Below, in pieces: positions 1 to 12,947 of a stretch of DNA of 64,000 nucleotides (within the stretch, counting starts at the first letter, position 1; every line of letters starts with the position of its first letter). Source of the DNA: Hymenolepis diminuta (lineage: Eukaryota; Platyhelminthes; Cestoda; Cyclophyllidea; Hymenolepididae); contig CAADRB010000008.1 of the NCBI GenBank assembly GCA_900708905.1, positions 1,013,120-1,077,119 on the forward strand. The letters are read 5' to 3'. Position numbers and translations under genes: made by a program. The notes beneath the pieces are model-generated. The model was not told where the DNA came from. It saw nothing but the letters and a program-made list of their open reading frames with translations, and searched no databases.

Positions 1-906
1 ACTGTTCCCGCATGCTATAAACAAAAATATATTACTTTGAAATATTTTCTATCCTCCCAATTTATTTGAAAGATCAATAGAGGTCTTCAAGGAATAAAAT
101 TTAGTCGTGAGGAGAAGTATCCCATAAAATGGGACGTGCACTGAAGATTGGACCTTGATATTCCAGCATATGACCACAACCGTCTAAAGCATGAAGTAGA
201 TTGAATTATTCTATATTATTTTACTTATAATAAAAATAATTTTACATTTATTGTTCAAATAGTATGCACATGATAAACTCACCGATTAGTAGGGACCCTG
301 TATCTTGAAGTGAAGTGAAAATCCGCCGTGACACTTCATTATGCCTTGTGGGCTATTCAAAGTGACGAAAATATGTAGATACAGCCAGGCAGACCTGATC
401 ATTTGAATAAATTATGTCGGAACTAAACCGATTTTGAAGTATGGAATGAAACTCCTGCCAGTTCCATCTGTTTTCGCCTCCTGTTTGTGTAGATCTCAGA
501 AGTTGAGCATGATTTCCAGTCTTCTGCCCATTCTGTTCATTGTATTTTACCCCGGCAACAATTGCGTCCTCATTCGTCACATAAACAATAGACGTGTCGG
601 AACGCGTCTTTTTTTTAAAATAACATTCTCCACTGCTCGATATGTCATTTTTTCTGTTTTGTCATCGACATTATTAATCCACTGAGATAAACATTTTAAT
701 TTCAACCAAATTGTGATCCTAATATGAAGGAATTATTACTGCTGCACTCCACACTTTTAATAATTCAGAGTGTCTATTCCATTTAGGTACTTTATAGAGA
801 TAATTTTTCTAGGTTTGTATTCTTCCTTGACAAATGAATGTGCAAAAAAATTAATTCATCTTTTTACCCAAAAAATTCCAAAGACGGTTCCAGCAAGTCT
901 TTAATA

Positions 907-1145
907 NNNNNNNNNNNNNNNNNNNNNNNNNNNNNNNNNNNNNNNNNNNNNNNNNNNNNNNNNNNNNNNNNNNNNNNNNNNNNNNNNNNNNNNNNNNNNN
1001 NNNNNNNNNNNNNNNNNNNNNNNNNNNNNNNNNNNNNNNNNNNNNNNNNNNNNNNNNNNNNNNNNNNNNNNNNNNNNNNNNNNNNNNNNNNNNNNNNNNN
1101 NNNNNNNNNNNNNNNNNNNNNNNNNNNNNNNNNNNNNNNNNNNNN
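907..1145. other. Assembly gap (run of N)
   Basis: A run of 239 N bases interrupts the sequence. It marks an unresolved scaffold join or a masked segment, and nothing can be said about its content. Any reading frame crossing it, such as the one starting near 838, is an artefact. Confidence 0.99.
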
Positions 1146-3859
1146 GTTTTTAACTGGAAATATTTAGAGATATTGTATTAAGAAGATGAGACTCTGTTTT
1201 TCATCCATTCTTCTTCGTAATAACTCTGCATGATAGCTTTTATTCTCCCAAAAAGTACAAACTCCCCCCTCCTCTCGGATGAATTAAGAATCTGCTAAAA
1301 ATTAAATTCAGGGACGCCGTCTATTGGCGTGTCTGTAAAAACGAGTTCTGAGTTGTTCCTATCAAAACTACATTGTATTCTAGCATCGCCATTCATCTAC
1401 AACTCAAGTCCTATCGCAGAAAGGTCCTTATTAGAAAGACTCTACCAATGAGATTGGCCATTTCGTTCGCTGGATTTGTATTGGTGGATATCAAAACCAT
1501 AACCACTAACTTTACATTCAAGTTTTATAAAAGATGCCGGCAGACTGGCATATTTAAAGTTTGGTGTCATCAACTGATTCTCGCCTGCAGACCTCACTAA
1601 CTCTCAGACAAATAAAGATAAATTACTACACTGAATTCACTTAGCGATTTAATACCCTTTTGTTAATAAATACTTCCACTTTTCAATGAGTGAAAATAAG
1701 CAACCTGTCTTCACCATCTTCATCTCTGTGCCTTTTAATCTTGTCTTAAATTATTACCATGAGTTGAAATTCTCCAAAAAATGCTGTTCGGTCTGATGTT
1801 TTTATCCATTCGGTGTTATCAACCTTAATAAATCTTTTTGATATTTAATAATACAGCAGTTAGAAACCTAATCTCTCCAACAGTGAACTCTGGTGAATCC
1901 TACAAGTTCCCATCATCCTGCTAGTATCTTCACTATAGAAAGAATTATGCAATAGTTGAAAATCACAGTTTTATCTACTTACAGTTCTATAACTCCAGAG
2001 GTGGGAGTACGCCATCACCCAATACTTCAAATTGGATCAATTGGTGAAAATGTTCCTTTATTAGTGAAGGAAGTATATAAAATACTATTCGGACAAGTGG
2101 AAGCATTGCTATAATAGAGAAATCGTTTGGTGAAAAGGTTGAAATATTTAAAGAATGGAATTAATTACTTCTTCTATTCTCAACCCAAATAACATATACT
2201 ACTGCCTTTACAAACGATATTTTAAAATGTCTCAGACTGAATTAAATGTCAGCGTTGAGGATGATTTCCTGATATGTAACGTTTCACTCATCTTTGTATT
2301 TCATAAGACCTAAAGCGGTCGGAAATTGGGATCCGGAAGCTCTTGGTGATCTTTTCGACTGAGGAACAGTCATGCTGTCGACAGAGCAAGAGCAAGGTTG
2401 AATTTAGGCATAAGCCTCCCACCGTTATTAATTAAATTTGAAGCGATTTTTAAACTGCGAGTCAATGAAAATGCAGATCGATACAAATTCTTCCACTTTA
2501 AAACCTATATATGATGCTTCTGTGATCTAGCCGCCTTTATAGCTGAATTTTAACATAACGGAATACCCGCATACGCTCAATTCCTGATTGTCTCAAGGAT
2601 AAACTCATGCCAATCATAATAGGAGTTAGAAAGAAGTCGTTGGTTCCGGGATCGAAATGTCTGAAGTTCACAATGTTTCCTTTTTCGGGGTAATTATTTT
2701 ATGGAAAGCTATACAACTACTGCCTAATTCGTAATCATTGATACGATTTCCTTACTTTTTGGGCTCTGCTAAGTTAAACATGAGCTTGTATCGACGCTTC
2801 AAATCTTAGTTCGTACTAGTTATACACTCTACAATAATGAACATCTTTAAGCTCGTACAGTTCGGGATATATGCTTTTAAGTTAAAAGTCGTTAGTGAGA
2901 TATTTACGACAATGAAAATACGGGTGAATGTCATCCGGAAAACCGACATTAAATACAACCGTTTTCCACCCACCCTTTGAACCGATTTTCAGGTGAAACG
3001 AACTTCTCAAGTATCCTGAGGACAAAAAGAGCAACCAGGCGTAAATCACAACTCGAGCTCTCAAGATATCTTTTGATTTCAAAAACGAAATCCTCTCCTC
3101 AACTTTCTTCTCATTTCAATAAATGTAATTTTGAAATCTTTGCATAGGGGATGAACTGTATAGGCATTCTTAATGACATATTCCGTACTGAATTTTCTCA
3201 TCAAATTTCCGGCTTATCCTAACGCAATTTTCACCTATTTTTACTTCTACGGCGAGTTAAAAACTTGTTTCGAATGAAATATTCATGAGACGCAAATGAT
3301 TGATTGCTATTAAGGTGTTCGCGTTTATTTAAAAACAGCTTACCGATAACTGAAATCGCTATGAGTCATAATGATCTTAACGCCTTGCTATCATAGGCAT
3401 GTGTATCAAAATCGAAGGAAAGTCAAGCGGTGGTTAGACAATGCTTCCCGGACTAGATCAGGCGTTGTAGTTATCGAACGCTGTCGTTCATGATGGGGTT
3501 ATGCGGACTGCGGCTGCTTTTACCATTTTTCATCATTATATTCCTTATTCCCATTTTCATACTTCTTGTAGATTTTACGCCCTTTCATAAAGAACCATTT
3601 GGATCACACTTCCTGCAACTCTCAACTTCTTCATTAAACCTGAATCTATAAAACCTCATTCCTGTAACCTGGTTCCCACACATCACTCCAATCCCAACCG
3701 ATCTAATTCTACAGCCAACTCGCTCATCAGCAGCTCCCGTCCGTTTTTACTTCCGGCTTCTCAATTCCCCATCTCTTGTGCAGCCTCCTCTCTCTTTCTT
3801 TGTAGCTTTCATCGAAGTAATATCCTTACAAAATCTGTGGTATCCTTTACGATCTTTGC

Positions 3860-4260
3860 GGTTTGAATTACATATGTGAATTACTTATGTTCACACCGTT
3901 GAATCATTCTAAAGATCACGCAATAACTCAAACAGAACAAAATCAGACAGCTACTCTAGGTATATGTTTTAAAACTTGTCTCTCACAACTCAGGTTGCCC
4001 TCAACCGGTACCGAAGTCTTCCTCCTCTCTCCCAACTCCTCGTTCTGCTCCTTTCGTCTCTCATTTCCAGTTGTCAAATATACACGAGATCCTAATTAAC
4101 TTTTTGTCTTTTCATTTGGATATGGAAGTGAAATCCTGTAAAAGATTATTCGTTATGGGAGAGATATTTAGACCTTTCTAGTGGCTTTATTAAGTGGATT
4201 AATTCTACTTTAAGTTCTGTATATGGCTACCTTAGTCTTATTCTGTTATATGTAGTGATT
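3860..4260 (+). repeat. Dispersed repeat family P, copy 1
   Basis: The segment shares blocks with 5338-5545 and with 47380-47700. With 5338-5545 it shares a block reading roughly TTCTAAA-ATCAC..ACTCA..C-GAACAAAATCA. With 47380-47700 it shares CAGTTGTCAA-ATA followed by TTAACT, TTTGTCTT and ATCCTGT in the same order and spacing. The three copies are clearly diverged and carry no shared coding frame. The family could be the tail of a non-LTR element or a degenerate DNA transposon, and I cannot classify it. Confidence 0.45.
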
Positions 4261-5269
4261 CGTATAATAAGACGGAGAAATTTTATCCATCATTAGCATC
4301 CAAACCCAGCTTTAAGTCTATCAAAATCTTGAGAAATTAAAAATGCGAATTCAGCCCCGAAATGAACGCTGCAATTTAGCTTATTTCGCAGGCGATGAAG
4401 AATGTGCAAAAATCCAACAACTCACAAGTACCGATTCGATAAATAACTAGGCCTGCAAGAGAATTATAGAGATCAAGTTCAATACTTCCATTTATGATGT
4501 CATATATTTAATCGAAATCAGCTTGAATCGTCGCAAGACGCAGAAGTGATGGCAGTTCGTGGACTAATACACCTCCAAATAGGATATAGTGATACTTCAG
4601 GTAAGTATCACTATTCAGACAACTTGTCGATAGATAGTAGTACCTAAGATGAAAGAAATAAAATTAGTTCTAGGGCAGATGAATGGTATTAAAGAAGGCT
4701 ACGAGGTTTCGCTTTCATTCATTACGGTTTGTCTCATTTTGAAGAATTCAGAGAAAAAATCGGTAACTAGCAGGCAGTGTTTATACTCAAAATCACTAAA
4801 CTGAATTATGAATAATGCTAATGTAACTCCAGCTAACAAGCCCAAAAATAAACAATATAGTATTAAAGGAAAAGGAGAAAGACAGTTTATGAATCCAACA
4901 TTAAATTATTAATTCAAGCAAAAATTCAACGTACAAGGTTATTCTTAAGCTCGAATAAACAATTTATTAATTAAAATTTTTTTCAATATAAAGGGAAGAA
5001 AAAATATATAATTAAATGTCCATATTGTCAAGGAAAGAGCGTTTAATAATTTTCATACGTTCATTTAATCCTTGATAAATACAAAGACTGAAAGGTTGCC
5101 TCAGTGAGTTGCCAAAATGAATACATAGACTAAGAAATGCAAAAATTTCTAGTCACATGACCAGTACATCATTAATTAATGGAAATAAGATGAAAGTTGA
5201 GGAGTAAGGGGGAAAGAGGACCATTAAAACGTATTGGAGCCTCTATGATGAGGATCTCGCATTCTGCTG

Positions 5270-5345
5270 TATCACCCGCTCATAGCAGTCCTAGAGTAAG
5301 TATCGAACCTGTGATATGTGATTAGGCAGATGGTAGCACATATAC
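5270..5345 (-). repeat. tRNA-derived SINE-like copy A
   Basis: Read on the minus strand, the segment has a tRNA B-box-like block (AGGTTCGATACTTA). It lies about 40 bases after a weak A-box region, the spacing found in tRNA promoters. The same head appears at 23401, 36541, 50960, 56221 and 59261. It abuts copy 2 of repeat family P on the right. The copy is old and truncated. Confidence 0.5.
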
Positions 5346-5545
5346 AGACTCACACTGTCTACTCGTTCTAAAAATCACAAAATGACTCATACGGAACAAA
5401 ATCATATATCCTATAAGCATATCCTCACCTATTTCCCACATAGTACTAACACCAATTCCTCTTCCTTTCCTTCTTTCTTTCTCCTCTATTTTTCGTCTGT
5501 CCAACTTAACTGTTGGTCTTCTCACGCGGGAAGGATATTTCAAAG
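5338..5545 (+). repeat. Dispersed repeat family P, copy 2
   Basis: Shares the block around 5368-5402 with 3904-3945, at roughly three-quarters identity by eye, and continues into a pyrimidine-rich stretch like that at 4015-4070. The minus-strand reading frame across it (5322-5543) is a by-product of this composition and not a gene. Confidence 0.45.
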
Positions 5546-8520
5546 CCCATTTTGATCTGGCCCCTAAAGTAGCTTTAATGCTGGGATCAGAGCTATGTCA
5601 CAACGCACTTCTAACTGAAATCACCTACACGGAGTATGAAATATAGCTGTCGATCGAGAAACACGTAGTAGGTATCACCAACACCATCAACGGATGCACA
5701 GGTCTTGCCATCAGGAAAACCCCACATTCTATTCTCAATGTACTATTGAGACATATAGATAACATTCCTCAAAGGGAAGCTCCAGTGATTATAGACAATC
5801 AGAATCAATATAAGGTTCTGAATATTGCTAGAAATCACTGCTAAAGCGAATTCAAATTATAATTAAATAATGACCATTGTCCATGTTAAGTGATAAATAT
5901 TCAAAATAAAATTCAGACAGGGCGTAATGATCGTGTATAAATTAAGATAAATTCTCAACAGCTTATCTAATCACCCTTTACATTGATCAGAATCCAATAA
6001 AAACGAGGTTCCTCCTTCGCTCAAGTAATTCACCTCTTTCTTTTGAGCATCCTAATTCGTGGGATTTGTCAGATTAGTAAGTTAGGCTCAGCTAAATGCG
6101 ACCCATTTAAAAAGTTAATCGGATTTCTGAGCTGAAGTAAGTTATGTCAAAACTGTAACAAATTTTTAAGTTGAAACATTTTTAAGCAGGAATAAAAATT
6201 TAATTTCAATACAATTTTTGTGAGTTGATTGGTTTTTTACCAGGGTGTCTGAGTTTAAGTTTTAGCCAGCAACCAAAACGCTATCACTCGACAATATTTT
6301 ATCGCAATGCCAATGTCAGCATTTCTACCAAACTCAGACTCATTCGACCGTTAAATGCTTTAGTCCTTCCCACTTTCAAATGCTTAACGACCGGGCATCC
6401 ATCCCCAAACTTCCAGTGGAATCCCCAACAGTATCTCAACTACTTTATTTGTCTTTGTCAACCCCGGCTTTTATCCACGGCGCCTGCCGGCCGATTCCAA
6501 CGTCTAGGTCTTCCGGTCAGGTCCTTCTACCATCTTCTATGGCCATCTTTCTCCCTATGCTTCTCCCGCTTTATGTTAGTGTTATATCCTAATTTTCTTT
6601 CTCGCTCTAGTTCCATACCTGATAACCTCAAGCTTATTCTGCTACAATTAATGACCTTCTGATACTGTCCCACTGATTATTCATAAGTTTAGAATTTCAA
6701 GCGAGAGGCTGCCAATAAAGCGCTCTGTAAATCAGCGGTTCTGATTTTCCATATAATAATGACAGCAGATCACTTGCTGTATCGTTTCTTTTGGGAGAAG
6801 ATAATACTAAAGATCATGGAAAGCAACAAGAAAGGTGAGGGAGCACAATAAAACTTAGCTTAGCCAAACACTTTTTATGTCCTGAGTGGCATGTACAGAG
6901 TCCTAACACAAGAGAACATAATTTTATTATGGCATATAGGCACACACAAAGATTAGTCCGTCATTGTGAACAATGAACTGTTGTTAGTCATGGGAAAGGA
7001 AAGAAAACAAATATTAGTAGAATAAGTAGATCGAATGGGATCCACACCCAATAACCGCATTAGTCTGCAACACCTCAGTGAAGTTGGAGAAAACATGATA
7101 AGCTTGAAGGGTACTCCTCGAAGTCCTGTTTATAACTACCAATCGCATTGAAGTTGATCCGTGGGGTTCGGCCTGACTATTCCCAATTATTCTCTGTTGT
7201 TTGTCTCCAATTTCTACATAGTTGAGTTCTTTATAAATTAAGGGTTAAAGTCCTTGACAATTTATGCATTCTTTGTCGTAGGATGCATTTGTGTACGTTC
7301 GGAATTTTATGCTATTGCTATATTTCTTCTCTAAACATTTGTTATTTAGTTCAAAGTACAAATGATAGGTACTTAAGAGGTTTTTTCACTTTATAGGTCC
7401 ACACTTTTTAGTTCGTCTCCTTTTAGTAAGGAAAAAATTGCCTTTCAAACCGATTTATAATATCTTCAGTTTGAGGTCTGTTGTTTCCAGTAACCAACTG
7501 TAAGATTTAAAACCTACATGCTACGCGGTTATTTGCTTATAATAAAACAATAGAAATGCCAATAAAGCTAATATGCATTTCAGTATTCGGAGAAGCAGAT
7601 GCATACCTACTTAATTTAAAGAAAGGGTACGAGTTTTAGTCCATAGGGTAGAAAATTTCCATTGTTCAATATTCACTTCACAAGAATATCTGCTGATAAT
7701 TTCTGCTGCTGCTTTCTCGAAGGAACCTTTGGGAGCTCATGTTGAGTTTTGTTGCCAATATTGCGCATGATGATCTGAAATGTGATGTTTTAACCTCGTT
7801 ATGTGACTATATTGTTGATTAAGCTTTCAAAAGTCCAATATCACTTGATCGATTGAAATTTCTATACGGGATTCATGCTGTGATCAGCGTAAATTTCCCG
7901 CTTGGTGTGATCTCTTTTATGGAATATTGATGCACAGGTTCCCGATTTTACTTATTAGAAATATTCCTCCATGATTATTTACTGAATTCATTTTATTTTT
8001 CTTTAGATAGCGGGCCCACTTCCGCTCCCACCCTTTCACGCGGGATCGTTCCAACACCCTGCCAACAGTTATTGAAGACTTTAAGTAAACGAATGCTCAA
8101 CTTCCTCTCTGCACACTTTATGGGCTGGGATTTTATTGTTGAATTCTTAGCATTAGAAAGTTTTGCTTCAGGTAGAAATAATTCCCCCTTGGTCATATTC
8201 ATCCAGAAATGATTTGAAATGATAAATAATATACGTAGGTGGGTCAAAATCGACTTTGACAAAACACTACCACTAGCACAAGGATAAAAATAGTGAACAC
8301 ATTGTTGAACAGAGTAATAGATAATATTGTGTTTCTTTATTCCTCATATTATCTTTTCCTGTTTCTAGTGTGACCTTTAAGAATGTATTTCCCAAATACT
8401 ATACAGAGGTACCTTGGGACAACGTGACTCAAATGCCTTCGCAAGCTGTCCGTACATAAAGGTGCATTGGCTTCAAAGTAGCGCTAAGCCTAGTAAGACT
8501 ACTTTTACAGTCTGACCGAG

Positions 8521-8780
8521 TTAGAAGTGGATGTATCTATTTCCCAACAACATTTCCCAAATATGAAGGAAGAGTTGAGATGAACCAGTGGTGTATCCGA
8601 CGACCACATAGAATGGGAGAGGAAAAAGAGAGTTAAAGGAAGGAAAAAAGGTGGTATTTATGTGAGGCTAAAATAAAGTGCGCTTACGCAGCTAGTTTGT
8701 GTTGTCTCCTTGGGGAGTCACTCCACAGCAGTTTGATATGAGCTGACCTTTGAGTCATCATGTGGCGACCACAAGTTATA
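8521..8780 (+). repeat. Dispersed repeat family Q, copy 1
   Basis: Co-linear with 10795-11045. Shared blocks, in order, are GAACCAGTGGTGTAT, a run of GAGAG-rich purines, AAAATAAAGT-GCTT, and CTTTGAGTCA near the right end. The copies have the same orientation and differ by small indels. No terminal inverted repeats or coding capacity were seen, so the class is unknown. Confidence 0.5.
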
Positions 8781-10794
8781 TTTGTGATTTGACTCATTCT
8801 CCTCCAAATGTTCACCTACACAGTGACCTTATCATATCTGGTGCCATTTTTGTGTATTCCCAGGAGGTCCCATTTTACTCAAAAGTATATCCTCCATACT
8901 TTTCTTCAAATATATACGAACCTCCTCATGCAAAAATATTCACCAACACAAGATCACTCCCAGCTGCACTCAGTTTAATCATACATTATGGACTCTACTT
9001 CCACAAGATGAGAAAAAGGCAGAATATTTTTTACTATGGGAAGAACAACGAAAAGACGTCAATCTCGAGACAAGTAAACTAAATTTGTGTTTATTTATCA
9101 GGTCAAATTTAACACTTTGATAAGTTGATAAAAAACTACTGAAACAAAAATGGCAGAATGAAGTAGACAATTTCTCCACGACGTCTTCTTGAAGCTGTGT
9201 TTCATAACTTCGGCGTTGAGAATTAACATTGTTGGAATTCTCGGCTTTGATAGACTTAATTTTCTGAGCCTAGTTATAGAACGAATTACAAAGTTATAAA
9301 TGAAAAAATGTTGATGAACACAAGTGTCTCATTTCAAGTGAGGTTGTTAAAATCGTTAATCTTTTGCCAACTACAACTGCAAAACAGTTTCCTTCCACTG
9401 TAAAAAGATCATTTTATTGATATTTTATTAGTTAGTGTTAGTATTAAAATATAACTTTATTGCAAAACTTCAAATTGCATTTAAATGAAACACTAACAAA
9501 AATGATCAATACTAAATTATCATAGATAAATGTAATTCTCCTAAATTGAATTATTAAGTATAAAATCTAAATGAAGTACGAAAGTATTACAAGTAATCGA
9601 TCCGAATATTAGATTCCATTAAAATATTCCAAATTGGTGAAGGTTTGTCTTTTAAATGCCTTGGGCGCTGTAGTAACTTAAGTAGTAAGATCTGGTACTT
9701 GTGTGATTTACTAGATCTAGTTATAACAGAAATCAGGGTGAGTCTATTCAGAGGTGAACTATTTTTAATTACGAAACATTAGATAATATAACATAAAAAC
9801 GAACGAGAAGGAGATCACAATGCATCTAATTGAAGTCACTATTCCATCAAGCTGAAGTTCACAGATAGGGGGACTGGGTCGAAGAAGGCATCAAAAGGAG
9901 AACTGAAAGTGGAACATGAATAGAGGAAATGTTGTCACACAACTGGTCATTTCAGTGCTCAGAATTTTATCTCCTGATAGCTAAAGGGAGCTCTTAAGCG
10001 CAGTTTATAATAATAAAACTGCGCTAGTGTTGTAACGCAGCAAATTAGAAGTCCTGATACTAATCTCGAAGAGCAAATGAATCCAGAAAACTTATTTGGC
10101 AATATGGCAACTTAACACAGAAGCCAATAATCCACAGCAGAACACGAGGCACGTTATGGTAAACACGCGTGTGCTAACGAAACAAATAGGCATAATTACC
10201 AACTGTCTTCTATCAGTGAGAAATTAAGGAAATTATATTTTCATTTATAGAAGAAATATTGGAAGCGGGAGAAGATAATAATTGTTCCTTCTAACAGACA
10301 GACTTCTGTTTTTGTTTTTTTTCAATTTGGTTAATACCAGCATATCCTTAGCTCAATGAAGGAATTATTCTATGTCAGAATGGGACATTTGGTTTTTCCT
10401 CTGTCTAACAATGCAAATAATTTTACTTTATGAGGTGTCGGTGGATATCACAGTCATGAAGGGTCCTAAGATTGATCTATTTACCTAAGATGTAGGGAAG
10501 TAGAGCTATTTTAAATCTCTATCTTTTCCTATTTCCTCTGATCTGCGCTAATTGTTTTTAGTCTCTTACTGTTTATCGTGTTTAGGTGCCTTCAATGATC
10601 GAAAATTAAATTTTTTTATTTTACCAAGGTAAATAATACTACAAATTAATAATTTCTTTATTCATAATAATAGAAACTCTGGACAATTCAAGCTGACATT
10701 ATACCATATCTAATTCAACAAAAAAAGTTAAGTGATACTTACCTCAAGTAAAGTTACTTGTATAACCTAACCGAGATTTCCTCCTTAAAGTCCA

Positions 10795-11045
10795 AGGTTA
10801 ACAGGACGCACCAACTTTTTCCGAATCTAAATAAAGAATTCGACATGAATCAGTGGCGTATTGGATGACAGCAGAGAAAGGAAATGGAGAGAGTTATTGG
10901 AAGGAGAGCTGGTTAAGCATTTAAACTGTGTAAGTGACAGTGAAATTGTGAGTAAAATCCAAAATAAAGTATGCTTCGGCAGGCTGAGACTTTCCGTGGC
11001 TGTTGATGCTGAATTTGTCTTTGAGTCACCGTAGGATTTATCACA
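10795..11045 (+). repeat. Dispersed repeat family Q, copy 2
   Basis: Second copy of the element at 8521-8780, about 2.3 kb downstream in direct orientation. It matches at GAATCAGTGGCGTAT, the purine-rich centre, AAAATAAAGTATGCTT and TTTGAGTCAC. The middle carries an extra segment of about 30 bases relative to the other copy. Confidence 0.5.
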
Positions 11046-12311
11046 AATTCCTTTAATTTAACATCTTGATCCCCCTATATTTTGAGCCAGTTGATGACAT
11101 CTACAGTCTCTAGAAATAGTGACTAATCCTGACAATATTAAAGGCCAATAGAGTTTACTGGCCTATTGATGGGTCCCCACATCAATACTTGTAAAGACTA
11201 GTGGCGCTTTTGTTTATTTCTTCGGGCAAAGCAAAAACTTTTCACAACTTGTAATCATGGAGTAGAAACCAAACACGTAGTTCGGTTTTAAGAGGGGGTA
11301 GAAACAACGGAAGTGATTCAAAGAGTCAGAAGAGCACTACTTTATCCAGTCTTCAGGACTCATAAAGTCAAATATTTTTTTCAAATTAAGGTTTGATCAA
11401 GCCTGCCTTATCGTCATCAGAACCTTCACATAAATACTGAAGTTGACATGATTTCATGTAATTACCCAGTTGTAACTCTTGTAGCACCCATCTACTGGAC
11501 AAAGGAGTCTGTCAGTTGGCAGATCATCTTTGGGTTTATGTTGCTTCCGCATCACTTTTATTTGCAGTGCAAATAACACCAAGAGTCCACACGGGAAATT
11601 TATCTTTTACGCGCATTTTTCAAATGTAGTTTACGTTCGATAATGGGAGGAATAAATTACTCTGTAAGATTTATCATCCAAATTTCTTTCTCAGCAAACA
11701 CCATTTTAGCAATCGTCTAAAAACAATCTCTATGTTCATTTTTCACAGAAAATATAAATTTTGGCCAAAATGCATTTATAATTCCATCCGGGGAAATTGA
11801 GCACTTCTCATAAAAACGAAACATAATTAATATTTAAAAACATGCTGAACATTCGGGGCCAATCGAGAATACACCGACCAGTCACCACCGAAATATCGCT
11901 GCTTTGTTTGGTAAAAGCAGCCAGCTCAACTTTGGGCACTGACAAATAACACTTCCACGCTTATTAAAACTGAGCTCGTTGTATTACGATAATGATGTGT
12001 TAAAAGCACATTCGCTAGTCTCATCTACGCATGCATAAACTATACGGAAAATTGGATTCCTCAATAAATTTGAAATCCAAATAAGATCTGACTCCATAAC
12101 TTCACAATCTATTTCTACTCAACCCCCTTCCAGTATATCCTTTATCGTAATTTAAATTCAAATTAATTTAATGCCTTATCAATTTTGGTCTAATTTGAAG
12201 TATATTTGGCTAAAATAACTCTCAAATTTTGAATGAAGGAGGGGATTTCCAATCAAATATTATGAATTAAAAGTCAATTAAATAGCAGTTGAAGACTTTG
12301 TCCAAAAAAAC

Positions 12312-12320
12312 TATATAAAG
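12312..12320 (+). promoter_or_regulatory. TATA-box-like element
   Basis: TATATAAAG lies about 37 bases before the ATG at 12357. That leaves room for a short 5' leader of about 10-15 nt if transcription starts 25-30 bases downstream. The match is textbook, but AT-rich DNA produces such words often. It gains weight only because a two-exon reading frame with an ACCATGG start context follows. Confidence 0.35.
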
Positions 12321-12356
12321 GCCTAATTTCTCAAATCAGAATCTAAAGGTTTAACC

Positions 12357-12813
12357 ATGGGCGATTCGGGTAGCTTAGGTATCGGTCGTATAGAGATTCC
12401 ATGGGAATTACTGCACAAACTAATTCCAGGCCAAGGTTTAATGGACATTCGACCCGACTGCGGCTTATTAAGAGATGGTCGAGCATTCGCAACAATGCAT
12501 TGTTGTCGGGAGAGATACTTCTTGTTCCCAAATAAATACAGTTATATTCATCACTTCCTGTAAGTTGTCCCACTTTTTATCATATTCCCCACTTTTTTCT
12601 TTATACAGTACGTACTACATAAACAACGCAAGAACAAGCAGCTACATGCCTCGCAATGGTCCTTACCTAACCCTCCAAGCAATAACGACATTTCCCCGCA
12701 TGAAAGCAGTATCTGCCACTGTGGAAGATCTTCAACTGGTTGCCAGTACAATTCCCGATGTTGTGATAACTAGTAATCCCCCAAAACTCGTTTTTGACAT
12801 GCAAAAATTATAG
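12357..12813 (+). CDS. Small two-exon protein with La-motif-like C-terminal half
   Basis: Exons 12357-12559 and 12609-12813 join in phase across a 49-nt GT-AG intron (donor GTAAGT, acceptor TTATACAG) to give 135 residues. The start is ACCATGG, with a TATA-like box 37 bases upstream. Residues from about 83 to 134 read like the second half of a La motif in La-related proteins: a G-x-x-x-L-x-x-I-x-x-FPR-K segment, then a DLQLVA helix, then a short V-V-I strand. That part of the winged helix normally binds RNA 3' ends. The first half lacks the usual aromatic Y-F-S-x-x-N signature, and no RRM follows. It could be a reduced LARP-like protein, a fragment of a longer gene, or a coincidence. It converges on NDUFA10, with 134 bases between the two stops. 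The gene structure is moderately supported and the family assignment is weak. Confidence 0.42.
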
Positions 12814-12947
12814 CTATTTTGTGTGCTTGTTTGCGAAGAGGAGAAACGACAGTTAGCTTCTCATAATCGTTGCTGTTGCTTTTTTTGAATTTCTACAGGC
12901 TCCTACATAGAGGGGAAAGGGGGGAGAGGTATATTGCAGACACTTGA

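Larger units (their letters stand above)
1..12300. other. Gene-poor AT-rich spacer
   Basis: No open reading frame here looks like a known protein, and none pairs with splice sites into a convincing gene. The longer frames, for example 145 codons at 6225-6662 and 110 codons at 8750-9082, have low-complexity or random-looking translations. The stretch does contain an assembly gap and several diverged dispersed repeats, listed separately. Regulatory elements for the gene at 12357 may lie at its right end. Small non-coding RNAs cannot be excluded by reading alone. Confidence 0.6.

Noticed and set aside
6225..6662. 145-codon plus-strand frame in a locally GC-richer patch
   Set aside because: The translation is Ser/Leu/Phe/Pro-rich with no domain pattern, a second frame overlaps it, and no splice or promoter context supports it.
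8750..9082. 110-codon plus-strand frame
   Set aside because: It begins inside repeat family Q and has no recognisable similarity.
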